Assembly (NCBI GenBank): GCA_022496805.1
Contig: CM040094.1
Location: 14,469,501 to 14,533,500 of the forward strand
DNA: 64,000 bases
Direction of reading: 5' to 3'
DNA from: Pohlia nutans
Lineage: Eukaryota; Streptophyta; Bryopsida; Bryales; Mniaceae
How positions within the stretch are numbered: position 1 is the stretch's first letter; the number at the start of each line of letters is the position of its first letter. A program made the position numbers and the translations under genes. Below are positions 1-13,194 of this stretch, piece by piece. Under the pieces are notes generated by a model. That model ran no database searches. It was given only the letters and a program-made list of their open reading frames with translations, and had not been told where the DNA came from.

Positions 1-385
1 TTCCAGAAACGTAATCAAGTTGACTTTGCATTTGTACAATTAGGAACTCCACTACATGCTTTTCCAAATTTAAGACTTAGAACGCATTAAATTAGAAATT
101 TAGTGAGCTTCTTATATTTTGTTGATAGCCTAAAAAAATTCAGCTTGTCATACCAAAATTCTAATTCTAATAATATATACAAATATATATGTATATATAT
201 ATAATTATTATTTTTTTAAATTTTTAAAATTTTTTTGGCAAATTTTCAAAGTTTAAGTTGATTTGGCAGAATCTAGCATAGTACCTTGGTTGGTCAAGCA
301 TAAATTAATTAATTTTTTGAAGTGCCAAATAGTTAGTAAAATATTTTAAAAGATTTTGTGAAATTTCGTGAAATATAGAGGGTAC

Positions 386-1351
386 CGTTGTCGGTGCAGA
401 GGCGAGGAGGGGGGCAGACAAGGCGAAGTCCCACTTCCTGGGCGATACAATTCAGTCTACTGCGGACTACTTGGTTGGAAGCCACGCCACCTGACACAAC
501 CTGCAATAGAAGACAAAGCAAAAAGATTTGCCATTTTGTATCACACTTTTGCAAAGTGTATCAAATCTAAAGTAAATGTACCCATAACCGGTTGTTGACT
601 TTTCAATGCTAACGTGGCTCCATCCCATTGGCAACCCGTCACCATCGCCATCACAAGTTGCAACTCATAACCTTCTCTTCTTTCAACTTGCATCCTACGT
701 TCTTGAATCATGAAATCAAGGGTTGTGATTGAAAAAATGAACAACCGTTTATGTATGATAACCTACTTGCCGCTACCGCAGCTCGTCGGTTATCTAATAC
801 ATAGCCAATAACAAACCTATAGAACTCCTAGTAGCTGCGCTTCATGGACCCAAAAGCCAACACATTGTTCGTCAATCAAGAGCCGCCACCTCGGCAACCA
901 CATGGTACAACTTTATGTTCGGGAATTGATCTCATTGTTGTCAATTATAGGTGAACCTATATATTGGTCATGGGTTTCAAAGAACTTTTCACTTTAACTT
1001 TTTTGCGTATTTATATTATTTTGGAATATATTGGAAAATTCCAAAAATAAATTTGAAATATTTACACATTTTATGTAATTTTGAGAAAACAAATTCAAAT
1101 AAATTACCATTCTACAGTTGATTTCTGTTTCCCTATGAAAGAAAAATTGAAATCATCAGTGAAACTTATATTAAAAACCTTATTTTATCGGTTATAGGTA
1201 CTTCTAACTTCTTCCCCTGAATTTGTGTTATTCTGTAGCACTAACATACACTAAACATCACCAGCGCTAAATACAATGGCACTCGCTACACTTACAGCTG
1301 CTGGCAACATTTACACTTACAGCAACTTTTTGTCGCCAGAAGAAGAAGAAG

Positions 1352-1384
<33 letters not shown>

Positions 1385-4300
1385 GCTTACAGGTAAAATT
1401 GAGTTGCTCACCAGACATTGTACTGAAGGATCAATATCCCGCGCCAACTTCAAAGCTCTGCGGCACCTGTCCTCTAGGTGAAGTACAGCAACCCTCTGTA
1501 CAAAGAGTCCCGAGATATTTCACTTGTAAGCACGTTTCTGATTGGCCTTGTACATCGAGGAAATGACATGATCCAATGCAGTGATTATTTGTTGCTAATT
1601 TTAGCCAAATTGCTACATAAAATTTAGGCTGGCTAATTGATATAAAGACTTTTTGATAAAAAAAAAGAAGGAATAATAGCCATATTTCCTACATGGAGTC
1701 AAGATGCGTAGCCTCTTTAAACCTCCGTATCACCCAGGTATTGCCTAAGTAGCACCTAGTTAGCACATGTGTATTACCCTGATATTATATGAAAAGAGCG
1801 TCCAAGGAGCCTGGATTGCTCTTCAAGCCATGGAAAAGTAGAAAAAATGCTAAACTGTCTCCTGACAAAAAAAAATCAATGTTCCAGTGACAAAATCCCA
1901 ACGACTAAATGTGACAACTTGAAAAGAATGGTGGGGGAACTCCAAACAGAATCCTTGCCTGAAAGGATGCTGCCAAATCTGCTCGAACACGGCGTTCTTC
2001 CCTGTCAGTCTCTAATAGAGGTACTTCAGCATTTCTGAAAAACACCATGACAGTAAGTAATTAAATGTTGTAACTTACTGTACAATCTGAACGCTAGAGA
2101 ACTACCTTTGACCCCTAAAGGATTAAGAAGCCCAAATTGGGCCTCATGTCTTTTATAGCAATTTTCAATAGGTCTTATGTAAACTTCCTTTTATTTAAAC
2201 CTTTTTTTTTTATCAACACATGCAATGTTCTTGAATGATTCCAGTGATATAAAATCCGGTCCTATCTGAATTATAATTTTCACAATATGATCAGTTGAAT
2301 TTGTCATTTTAAAACTATGAATCCAGGGTTAAATTACTTCAAGAGCACGCATAAACAGCAAGCAGATCAATTTCAATCTAATTGGAGTGAGTTGTCCTAT
2401 GCCTTTCGGAGGTTAAGTATCAGCATTTCCTTGACATTTCAACACCATTGACGATACATACATGTTCTGAGCAGCTATGGCCAAGCGGACCTGATTCTTG
2501 AGGCCAGCGTATGAGAAGTTACAGTTCTGACGATGTCGCATAGGCACCTGTAGCATTAGATGAAGCAGGTGAGTGAAGTACTCCTTCCGTCCCAAAGTTA
2601 TTGTCATGTTTGAAAGTCATGTTTGAAAGTGCTTTTTTAAGTAGGTCAAAAAAATACTTCCTTGTGACTAATTTTATTTAGGTTGCAATGAACACATGCA
2701 ATGTTCTTCAATCATTCGAGTGACATAATTTGGAACCTTTTTTAATCATGTTTCTTACAGTATGATCAATGAAATTGGCTCAAAGAAATACCAAGCAAAC
2801 AAGTTGGACAATAACTTTGGGACGGAGGGAGTACTAACATTGTTTAGACCAAGATTTTAAAGTGCATGAAACAAGGTCACATAAAAGAGAAACTTTACTG
2901 GAGTAGATTGACCGATTGACTTTTGGGCATCGAACTATCCACAGGGACCATTCCTGATCCTTAAGCAGGTGAAAGAATCTAAAAGTTCAGCATTCCTCAA
3001 CCCCTTACATCGAGAGGCTATCAATAAAAAAGAAAGTCACTGTACGAACGTGAAGAGACTCACAGAAAAATTGAAAGCATTTGGATCTCCTTCTAAAGCG
3101 AGCTCTTCAAGAGCTGGTCCCCCTCCACGTTTCAAGTCCAACCCAAGAAGCCTCGCTGTCTTGTCATAAGCCTGCATTTCACGAAAAAACCCACTAACAA
3201 TACTGATTTACAGTTGCAAAGGAGGAAAAAACCTGCGTAAGAGTAAAACTTTTTAACTTTATTTTGAAACACAGCGGCATGACGACAGAAACAAAAACTA
3301 ATCTGCATAATTGTTAAGCTTTTTATATAACGTCAAACCAAACTCCTACTTCTTCCAGGACGAAGCGTAGTCAGTTCAACAAGAAAATGACAGTGACGAC
3401 CAGCAAACTGATCGGACAACACAGAAAGATCAAAAACTCCGATAACATTATGTTCCTATTTAATAGAAAAGTCTACAGCACAAACCAACAATGCCAAAAT
3501 ACTTACAAATCTCTGGAACAGCATAAGCATCCAACAGATTTCTCCATAAATGTGCAATTGTGGGGCTTTAAGAATACAACACAATGTAAAGACAAAACTA
3601 CTGTCACAAGGCTAAACCAACTTTTTCTCACCTCACCAATAGCATCGTCAACTGTGGTGCCGAGTTGTGTATATTGGCCGACATCTTGAGCCAGAAGAAG
3701 CAAATTATGTCCTCCTATTTCCAATCAGTAAAACATATACAACTTCCATCATGCACAATCAATTTCCATCGTCGCATTCCTTCATAAACAATGTTCTAGA
3801 AAATCAGGACTTTGCATTGGCAAATTTATGAAAGATTGCATCAATGTTTACAGAAAAGGGGAGTAGAATTGACAAGACTTTGTGAAACTCCGGATTTGTA
3901 TTTGATCAACAAAGGGGGGTTGGAAGATCCTGATACAAAAGCAGATGGCTTCTATCAACCCTTGATCTGACCACAATATATCACTACAACAAAACAGTTG
4001 TGCGGAGGGATTCAATCTTTAATGTCTCAATTTTCTTACTCCAATCAGCTCCAGTGAAAATTTTGCATTTGAGAAAGGCTTCCAGTTATACTTGGATATT
4101 CAAATGATTAAATGAAACCATCGCCGTGCATACCTGAAACTAAGAGTACCACAAAAGGGAATTCTACTCCTTTTTCTGTCAATCTGCACCAACAGATCCA
4201 CATCTTTGAAGTAAGGAACCAAATTAACAAGCAACTATTCAAACTAGTATTCTCTTCAAACTAAGATGTTATCAACACCGTTTACATTGCGAATCGTAAC

Positions 4301-6679
4301 CATCTGGTCAGAAACCTGCTCAGAAGAGCCACTACTAAACATGCCATGAGACTTTATTCGGGAACTACAGCATCAAGAAAAAAAAAAAAAAAAAAGCCAC
4401 CTGGCTACAAGTGCATGCGCTTCCATGTGATGAACGCCAACCATTGGCAGGCGATGGACCCGTGCTATTTGCCTTGCCTTGCTCACGCCCACTGTATCAC
4501 GTTCACAAACTAAGTTACGCAACGCACGAGGAATGGTTGAATTTAACACCTGCCAACTTATTTCAAAGATTAAATTTGAAGAATGATAAAACATGAGAGA
4601 ATTAGGAATATCCAAACAACCTCGTAAACACATGCTTAACCCTGGACCGATAGTAACGGCTACAGCAGAAAGGTCTTCTTCTTGTACACCTGCATTTCCA
4701 AGAGCTTCGGCAACAACCTGTCATCTTCCACAACCCATAAGGATTACATTATCTTATTACCATTAATTTGGGTCAAGAGAGCATGATTTAACCCTTGAAC
4801 GTCTGGGCTGGAAATAGCAACTTAGCATCTATGCAATAGAAACATACTACCATGCAATTTTTTTTCAATCTCAACATAGTAACTTAAACGTTCCTTTTTG
4901 AAGAGTCCAGACATACTTTGATTCATTTCCACTTATACAATCATCAAGCAATAAACTTGAATTCAAGTTGTTACACAAGACATAGGACTTCAAGTTTGTT
5001 CTAACAAGTCTTGGATGAAAATCATCCACGTTTGGACGAGATCACAGGAGCCATTTGTTTTCATTCGGTGTCCTTAATCCGGACACAACAGCGTTCAAGG
5101 GTTAAAGCGTAATCCAGCCTGTTGTGACTCTTGACATAGTGCTTTAATTATCTATGCAAATGAAGCATATCATGATTTATGACCTATCAGAGAATTTGAT
5201 TTTTTCTCATACCCTGTCAATAGCCTGGGCATGTGCATCCTGGGCTAGTTTGGGTACCACTCCACCCCACTGATGTAGCAGGTCCGCCTTCACAGAAATA
5301 ACACAGACGTATAATCAGGGTCGTCTCTGAGCACATGATCAATACACTATGATTCACTACACAAGAATCCTAGTCCCTCCTCTACAAGATACAATAACTT
5401 CACATTAGAACGAGCCACATAACATTCACGGAAAACCTCACAAAAGGAAGCGAACTAAAGCCTAAAATGACATGGATTTAGCATGAATCAGCACCTGCGA
5501 TGCAAGTGCTTCACCAAGGATGCGACCATCTGTAGTGACCTGCAGAGGCCAATCCAGTTTGGGGTTGATTCTGTAAGAAATTCCATCATACAGCACACAG
5601 ATTCTGTGACTTTTATATGAAAGCGTGGGATACATTAATTCATTAAATCTAGACCATCGACACGTTAGAAAAAAAAAAAAAAAAAAAGTTGGTAGGAATT
5701 CATTTCGATAGTCAATTTAAGAGTCGGTTTTGTTTCAATTTTAGGAGTAGTTTCAGTGAATATTTTTAAGAGGATTTCAGGTGTTTTCGAGCTATTTTCA
5801 AATGTTTTCTATCCATGATAATTATTAGGGTTGAAGTCGACCCGATAGCTGCCTGGCATTTGACCTGCATTATTTCTAGACATCGATTTGATCTAGAATT
5901 ACTTAAATTTGAGTCAATAGATATGCCACAAAAAAGAACAGCTACACAAGGATCTGTAAAGACTACTCCCGGGATAGAAATGATTAGAGAATTGAGCTAA
6001 TTTGTTCTCCATAACAAAGTCTTAAACCCTAACTAATCCACAATTGTTCTCTATAACATTTCAATCAAACAGGGATTCAAAAACCTCCACTACACCAATG
6101 CTCTCATGGCTATCAACTTCCCAGACAACGACATCAAAAAGCAAAGAGTACTCCCAGGATAGAAATAATTCCAGAATTTTATCCACAACCTTGTTGTCCA
6201 TTCAAATTGTTGACTAGTCTTAAACCCTAAAGCCTAACAGCTAATCCAATTGTTCTCTGTTCAATACACGATTCATGGCCACTGCTCCAAAAGTATCAAA
6301 AAGCCTCGAAACGCAGAGAGTACTCCCAAGACAGAAATAATTCCAGAATTTTAACAAACTTATCCACAACATTGTTGTCCATTCAAATTGTTAACTAATC
6401 TTAAACCCTAAACCCTAACAGATAATCCAATTGTACACAATCCATGGCCCCGAAACGCAGAGAGAGGAAATGAGGCATCACCACGGCCGCACCCGTGTCA
6501 TCACAGCTCGTCTCAATGCCGAGAATGAGCTCCCCGCCGGCATGTAACCCTCGCCTCCCCGAGCAAACGATTTTCCTCGGCAATTCAATTCGGAATCCAC
6601 GAGCCATCGGTAGCGGCGCTATAAAAGCAGCTCGAACGACGAGGCGCTTGCAAACCATCAGCCCCACGGGCAAGGCCAT
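386..6679 (-). CDS. GCP1: Mitochondrial tRNA t6A synthesis protein (OSGEPL/Qri7/GCP1, Kae1/TsaD family), 3' end off the window
   Basis: It transfers threonylcarbamoyl to A37 of ANN-decoding tRNAs in organelles (family knowledge). Twelve exons read on the minus strand: 6482-6679, 5495-5539, 5213-5287, 4621-4717, 4401-4491, 4134-4183, 3632-3714, 3064-3171, 2462-2547, 1959-2034, 1412-1495, 386-500. All phases agree and give about 369 residues. The last exon or exons lie left of base 1. The first ~50 residues are Arg-rich and lack acids until late, like a mitochondrial presequence. ILGIETSCDDTG is at 52-63. HMEAH at 160-164 carries the two His metal ligands. SGGHNLL and GTTVDDAIGEAYDKTAR follow, then SGGVASN at 334-340 and the CTDN Asp ligand. 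The intron after exon 10 uses a GC donor (CAG|gcaagg). The start is the first ATG of the open frame. Organelle targeting is inferred; the family call is firm. Confidence 0.93.
1579..1881. mobile_element. hAT-like MITE in a GCP1 intron, copy of the MYB-like gene's intron
   Basis: It begins CAGTGATT and ends AATCAATG, a decayed version of AATCACTG. It aligns throughout with 41927-42197, sharing for example the stretches 'attgcctaagtagca' and 'ccaaggagcctggattgctc'. The flanking 8-mers ATCCAATG (1571-1578) and TTCCAGTG (1882-1889) match at 6 of 8 positions, an eroded target duplication. It lies antisense in the intron between the exons at 1412-1495 and 1959-2034. hAT assignment rests on 8-bp duplication plus CAGTG ends. 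Confidence 0.8.
2112..2328. mobile_element. TTAA-type MITE, ~230-bp family, in a GCP1 intron
   Basis: Left end CCCCTAAAGG is preceded by TTGA; right end CCAGGG is followed by TTAA. The interior matches 36500-36730 in inverted orientation (phrases 'gcccaaattgggc' and 'atgacaaattcaa' families). The right end is more decayed than in the 36.5-kb copy. Confidence 0.7.
2581..2831. mobile_element. Stowaway-like MITE (Tc1/mariner type) in a GCP1 intron
   Basis: The ends CTCCTTCCGTCCCAAAG and CTTTGGGACGGAGGGAG are inverted repeats, and TA flanks both sides (2579-2580, 2832-2833). CTCCCTCCGT is the classic Stowaway terminus. A copy lies at 43031-43267. This copy has a short internal duplication of 'catgtttgaaagt'. 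Confidence 0.85.
4792..5101. mobile_element. TTAA-type MITE in a GCP1 intron, 10-bp perfect TIR
   Basis: CCCTTGAACG at the left end is exactly inverted at the right end (CGTTCAAGGG), and TTAA flanks both sides (4788-4791, 5102-5105). It lies in the intron between exons 5213-5287 and 4621-4717. Length and target site fit a non-autonomous piggyBac-like element. Confidence 0.8.
5940..6475. repeat. Tandemly duplicated block in GCP1 intron 1
   Basis: Related units of roughly 150-190 bp recur. Each carries 'ccagaattttatccacaac', 'attcaaattgtt', 'cttaaaccctaa' and 'cgaaacgcagagag', and the last unit runs up to the first exon. The AAACCCTAA pairs here are telobox-like motifs inside the repeat and not telomeric DNA. 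Confidence 0.7.
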
Positions 6680-8530
6680 TTTTCCGAAATTTTCCCAAAA
6701 AAAAAGTCAGTCAGCTAAACCAGCAGGTGCACTAACTCTCGCCATCGATTTCACCGAAGAGAAGCAGAAACCCTAATTACAGCCTTGAGCTCGCATCGCA
6801 AATGAATCGTTTTGAGTTCCATTGCCACCACAAGAATGGCCAGAGTTGCTCTTGTGACGTGGATCCGATATACTGATGAGTTGGCAGACACGTCGGATCA
6901 CGAACCTGTACTTGGGCGGCCAAGGGCACAGATTATATATCATTGCCGGTAGTTAATTTTTATGTTGTCTTCTAACAAGAGGTGAGACCACGAAAACACT
7001 TTGTTTTCAGGAGTTACACGTCTAGAGAGTAAAAAGAAGTCGTAAAAGTTGATGTGGGGTAAATATTTAGGCATAGATTGTGCGACTAGCCGTTTGTTTT
7101 TCATCAAGTTTATTTTTCTTAGTCTAAATTAGATTCTATCATAAGATTCTTAAGCAGTACTACTAATGTTCACCTCCAGATGTCGAACATTTGTGAGGGG
7201 ATCAGATAAATCTTTTTTAACTTCAGATGGTTCAAGCGAAGAGGGTTGGAGAGTTAAATTATTTAATTAGCAGTTTGTCTACATTGTGCTACATTGTAAA
7301 GGGGGTGTGGTCCAGGAAGATATTAAGAATGTTAAGATTTATCACTAAAGATTTCATATGATCCAGATGGCCAAAAGGCACAATTGTTGACTAGTACTTT
7401 GGTTCTGATATTTTGGTTCTTTGATTCTTCTGACAATGATACTCTAGGTGTACCTGTTTGGCAATTTAGATCACAATTGAATGACTGATCATGTCATTCA
7501 TGTGATTTAGATGGTCAAAGGGCACTATTGTTGATAGATGATACTTCGGTCAATTTTGAATGATTTATGAAGATATTCAATTGTGACTGTTGATTGATGA
7601 TACTTTTAGGTGTACTCTTTTGGCCTTCTAGATTACAATTGAATGATTGATGATGACAACAGTTTTGACTGAATGATTGATGATCAATGATATTTCATTT
7701 GTGCATGATGATACTTTTGTGACTTTGATACTTCTTCTAACTAATGATACTACAGTTGTGACTCATGATACTTCTTGTGTGACTAATGATACTTCAATTG
7801 TGAATGATGACGGGTGATTCAAATGAACAAAGTATACAAACGGAGTTTCAACTATCATATCATTGGTCAATTTGGCAAGACTAGATGGGCAATTGACACA
7901 ACTACTACATCATTGGTTAATTTAAGTGGCTTAAATGGACAAAAGATACAAATATTGAATCATTGACTTATTTAGATGGTCAAGATTGGAAAACAACACA
8001 AATGCCAAATCAATTGTCAATTTGGGTGTTGCCCTGACTTACTAACAATCGGTAATGGCTTTGTGGACAAAGAGTACTGTAAGTGATGATTCATCCGTCA
8101 ATTTGAATGTCACCAAAGTTAGGATATGTTTTTCACCATGCATCAGTTGTATCCTTTGTTCATTGGAACTATATAAAAGTGCGCACTTATAGATCTAGTT
8201 TCTAATGGGTCCAGGGTCTCAAAAACAGTTTTAAACATTAGATTATTATTTTTAACTTTAGATTAAAAAAAAATCAAGGTCATAGATTAAAAAAGTCACA
8301 ATCATAGATTAAAAAAAATCACGAAAAAAATCAAGATTACAGATTTTTTTTTTCCATGTACTTCTATATAAATTTTTACATGTTGGAAGTAAGCTACACC
8401 CATAAATCTACAAAACCTAAATAATTGCAAAATAGGAGACAAGTTTACATATGGTGGAGAAAAGTTACATCGAACTACGATTTCATCAAAACCCATCATT
8501 GGAATTCAAAATTTTGATATTTATTAAGCT
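6680..8530. other. Intergenic region upstream of GCP1; no gene seen
   Basis: The first ~200 bp should hold the GCP1 promoter and 5' leader. From about 7300 to 8100 there is a degenerate low-complexity tract with many 'gatgatactt' and 'caattgtgact' phrases, read as a decayed tandem repeat. No coding frame is supported. Confidence 0.5.
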
Positions 8531-8542
8531 GGTTTAACTTAA

Positions 8543-9349
8543 CTCCTAAGCGTCCCTAGCTTTTGGGGGCTTAAAATCATCATTTCTTTTGATGTGTTAT
8601 AGGTCTCAATGTAAGTGAGGTATAGGAATCTAAACCGTATAATCTTGCAATATACAAGTTGTAAATGATGTGAATCAAATTTGAAGTCATTTGGCAATAT
8701 AGATTGCAAGATCATAGTCTTTTAGTGTTAAAAAGTAATGCTAAAATTTTCCTAGCAACACAGTTAGCGGTGAAATTTGTTTTCAAAATTATCCAAATGA
8801 AAAAATTTCAACTATAAAGTAGTTCAAAATCATGATATAAACACATTGGTACCAAAAAAAACTCATGAAAAGTTTAATGTGCCCTTAAATGGCCTTGCAA
8901 TTTCAAAAAGTAGCCCGAAAAGTGATCCATGTGACCCAAAAAGCAGAAAGTGTTCAAACTAGACCTGTGCACTAAAATGACTTCCAAACATTTAAAACAA
9001 CACGGATTGACATGAAAATTTTATTATGATAACTAGACTTCAAAGGAAATTCAACCCAATAAGTTTTATTGAAAAGAGACATAGGATGAAGGAGATACAA
9101 GCCCCCAAAGTTGCAGCCATCAAATTGCACAAAAACTGTCCAAAAGAGAGACCCCTACTTTCAAATGATCATCAAAAATTCACTACTTCTTGGATTGATC
9201 TGAATTTTTTACCACTCATTCCGTACATCATGCAGTTTGTATTTTCAAATTTTTATTAAAATAAAACACATTTTGCAAAATGTACAACTCTTTAAAGGTG
9301 AATATATCCCAAAATACGTCTAAAATATGAACGTCAAGAGAGTTGGGGG
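8543..9349. mobile_element. TTAA-type non-autonomous element, ~0.8-kb family
   Basis: It begins CTCCTAAGCGTCCC after TTAA (8539-8542) and ends GAGAGTTGGGGG before TTAA (9350-9353). A same-orientation copy is at 60902-61715, and a shorter inverted relative is at 48938-49354. The open frame at 9026-9259 lies inside this repeat and is not a gene. Confidence 0.8.
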
Positions 9350-9353
9350 TTAA

Positions 9354-11700
9354 AATGTTGTAACCATCGTTTAAAGAGATGATTGTATGACAATAATTTC
9401 TATGAGATAGACATCTTTTGTATTGATATAATTTAATCAACTATTATAGGCATATAACAAGTTCAAAATAATTAAATTATTGTAAATAAACTTATAAGAA
9501 TCAATTTTGTTTTTAAGATTATTGGCAACTTTTGATTTTCCACATAAAGTGATTTTCACGGTTGTTCAAGCATGAAATATTTACCATTCTTCACAATTTT
9601 CAAAGTTTTAAACATTCAAGTGTGGACTTAAAGGAATGAAAAATTGGTCTTGTAATCAAATTCAATTCAAGCCATTTCTAAAGATTTAGGGTCAAGAAGA
9701 TTTTACAAGTCACTATGTGCACTTTTATTTAACTGTGTCCACAATGAATTTTTGTTCTCGATTGCACATATAATTACATGCCCTTATATTGATAAATGTC
9801 CAACTAAAAAAGGTTGTAATATCAAGCCATCTTTTATTTCAAGAATATTTTTCTTGTTTGCATGTTTTATGTCTCACCCTCCAAGGAAAAACTAGAAGGG
9901 CTAAAAATAGTCACTTTGGACCATGTATACTTTTTCGACGATTGTGATGAGATCTACACTCTTGTGACATTTATTTTTAATCTCCCCAAAATTTTATTTT
10001 TAGCCATTTTAGTTTTTCCACGAAGGGTGAGATATATAAAATATTTTAGTGAAAAGGTTGTGAAGGCGATGTAAGTCGGGTGTAAGAAATTGAAAATAAA
10101 AAAATAGTATGTTGTGATCAAAATTTCAAGTAACTTGAAGTACAAGTTAGCATACTTTCATGAGCAACAATTCGTGTTCTTATATATGTTTGATGAATTC
10201 TTTAGTTGAAGCTTCTTTTTTCTTAATTCCAAAAAATGTCAATTATTTTTGTTCTTACAGAATTTATTGCAAAACTATTTTTTTAGTTTTAATGAGTTAT
10301 TTGATGTGCAAGTATACTATGTAGCTATGGTAAACATTTATAAAACACCTTTAGTAATTTTTTTATCTGATAAATGAATATTTTTGTATATTAATAAAAA
10401 AACGATAACTGAAAATGAAAAAACATAAAATCAAATCTTGCATAATTATTTTGATATTACCAAAATGGTCAACAAGCATATCACAAAAATTGCTAATACC
10501 ATGTAAATAAATATGTCATCATAATTCTTCAACGATGAACTCCTCATTCCTTATTCACTAAAGAATTTAACAAACAATTTTCAATTTAAACCCCTAACTT
10601 CTTTTATGTGTTTCGGCCCAAAAGTGACCCAAAATGCACTTTTACAAAGTTGCTATAAAATCCTCACTTTGTTTGATTTTTAAATAGATTCAATTGTAGA
10701 ATCATGATGCTTAAATTTTAAAAACAAGTGTTTTTTGACACTTTCAAAAAATGTAATACCATTTTTTAAACATTTTAACAAACAATGTTTGTGTTTTTGG
10801 ATAATATGTTGAAAAAATATACAAGGGGTTATATATATATCTATAACTTTTGCATACATATCTATTCAATCAAAAATATATGTTTAATGTATGTATAGCT
10901 GCGTTAATATTTTCAGCTCTAAATATGTTTATTGTATGTATACGTAAGACGGCAATGTTCAAATTAATATCCCTCATGTGCACTCACATATACTTATACA
11001 TGTTTAGTATAGTGCACCCCGGGGAAAAAATGTGTTGAGAATTTATGAGAAGGAATTCAACATAGACGACTTCATATTCATTTTTGAATAGCTGTGAACA
11101 TAAACAATATCATTTAAATTTTTGGAAAATTTATTAGATGAATGGAAGTACATAATGAAAGAAAAAATGAAATTGCTACGGTAATATTCTTGAAGTTAAA
11201 TTAAATGCCATTAATCTCAAAAAAAAAAAAAATCATTTTAATACGCAACATACATTGGATGTTTTGTATTTGTACAAAATAATTGCAAACATACTTCATA
11301 AAGGACTTTCAAACACAATCACATGGAACAAAGCTTAGCGTGAAGAACACGACAATTTAAAAACTAATGATTTTCATTCAAAAAATTCAAAAACTCAAAG
11401 TTTCATTTGCCTTGCCGTGAATCACAAAAACCCATATTAGTTTGGATGAGAGCTTTACAATTAAACCAATTGCATAATTACTTCAATTCTCGTAATGTGA
11501 CTAAAACTTCTTGTGGCTCATGAATTGTCTGAACAATTAATTTTTTGTGGCTGGTAACTTGTCCGGACAATTAGATTTCTTGTGGCTGGTGACTTGTTCG
11601 AACAATTAAACTTCTTGTAGCTAGTGGGCATGTCCAGACAACTGTAAACCTACCTTAAGCGCGTGAGGTCCTACTAGAGAAAAGATTTTCTTGCCAATGG
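9354..11700. other. AT-rich intergenic sequence; no gene seen
   Basis: Long A/T tracts and short, uninformative open frames. Nothing resembles a known protein, RNA or bounded transposon. Confidence 0.5.
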
Positions 11701-13190
11701 ACCATTACGGGTGAGGCTCAAACTTGGATGAGAGGATCTCCTCGGCATGATTTTTGCATGCATGTCAAAAAAGGCGCATCGCTTTCTTCATGTACTCTAG
11801 CTACACGTAGGCTTAGCACAAAAAAATACTTTGATCAATCCTCTCCTTGTGGTGTCCTTTCCTTTTGGCCCCAATCTCTACTTTGGACCACAACAACAAC
11901 TTCTGATTGATGTTAAATGAGATGTCCCACCAGAAAATTAACACGCGGAGATTCTCAAGCCAACTGGGACGTCAAAGTCATAAACTGATCCCGAAAAGCA
12001 AATATCATGAAAAAATAGAATTTTATTTCATGTGGCCATCCCGCCATATGAACCTCATGGTCAATTCAAGGCACGTACCAACTCGCAAAAAATCTCAGCT
12101 ATCTACGATGGTACCGTAACTTAAAGTAATGATTTTAAAGCGGTGATTTTTGATGCCAACTGGACGCGTTTCTGGAACGCAACAGAGTATTAGTTACTTC
12201 GAACGCGCTCCATTCGTGAAGCTTCCAAACCTTCAACTGGACTCAGTCCAACTCGGTCCCAGAAAATTATTTTTAAAAGAGAGTCAGCCAATAATGATTT
12301 TTGTGACTGTGACTTGGCACTTTCCACCAGCTTCTGTGGCACGTTGATTGCCATGCCAGCGAGTGGGTGACCAGACCGGAGGTCTTCATTTTATTGTCCC
12401 TAGAACTTACATGTCGAGCCGGCTTATGAGAATATGTCATCGATACTGTCACCGCCATGTACCGTTCATGCCATATATCGTACCCGGTTGTCAGGGTTGG
12501 CAAAATATAATTATAAGAAGAGAAACTTCTAGAAAAGAAATTAAATCTATTTTCTATGGTGTAAAAGAGAACCTTGGAGAATATTTAGAGAATTTGGCAT
12601 TTGTTTGGCAAAGAAATTAATTATTAAGCATGAGATGTTAACCCTGATGGTCAAGTATGGTATCTTCTAGAGAGGCAAAAACACAACTTCAAACTACGTA
12701 CGTTATAATATTTCATGTTATTTCAGGATTCCTATACTACTATAGATGGAGGGGCGTGTTCTGCAAAAAAACGAAACGAACAAGGTCAAAATTAGTGGGA
12801 ATGATCATTAAAAGTTTTTTTTATCAAAAAGGAAAAATCAAAGAATATTCCTGAATGTTCCATTTGTCTAACATTGTTTTTTCAAATCATTGAATATTTT
12901 GCACAAATGTACTAAGCTTGCCCTCCATTAGGTATGTCAAGTGAACCTCTTACCATCAAGGTATTCTTTTTGAAAAACTCTTTGAAACAAAATTTAAGCT
13001 ACCAGAAACCACTATTAAACACACATTCAACGCAATAAATACCATTGCTATACATCATGCTGGATCAATTATTCTACATAAAAGAAAAATAGAAAATAAC
13101 CAACCGTTACCAATAGAATACTAATTACAAATAAAACTAAGAAAAGGAGAAGGGTAATGGTGTAAACCACTACTTATTTCTTTTTTATTT
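11701..13190. other. Intergenic, somewhat higher GC; no recognisable gene
   Basis: Overlapping short frames of 60-90 codons occur on both strands, but none shows a family motif, and no splice chain joining them is evident. Confidence 0.4.
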
Positions 13191-13194
13191 TTTG

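Noticed and set aside
6401..6420. Telomere-like AAACCCTAAACCCTAA
   Set aside because: Only two units, part of a larger tandem duplication in an intron.
6495..6776. Plus-strand 93-codon frame opposite GCP1 exon 1
   Set aside because: Shadow of the coding exon on the other strand.
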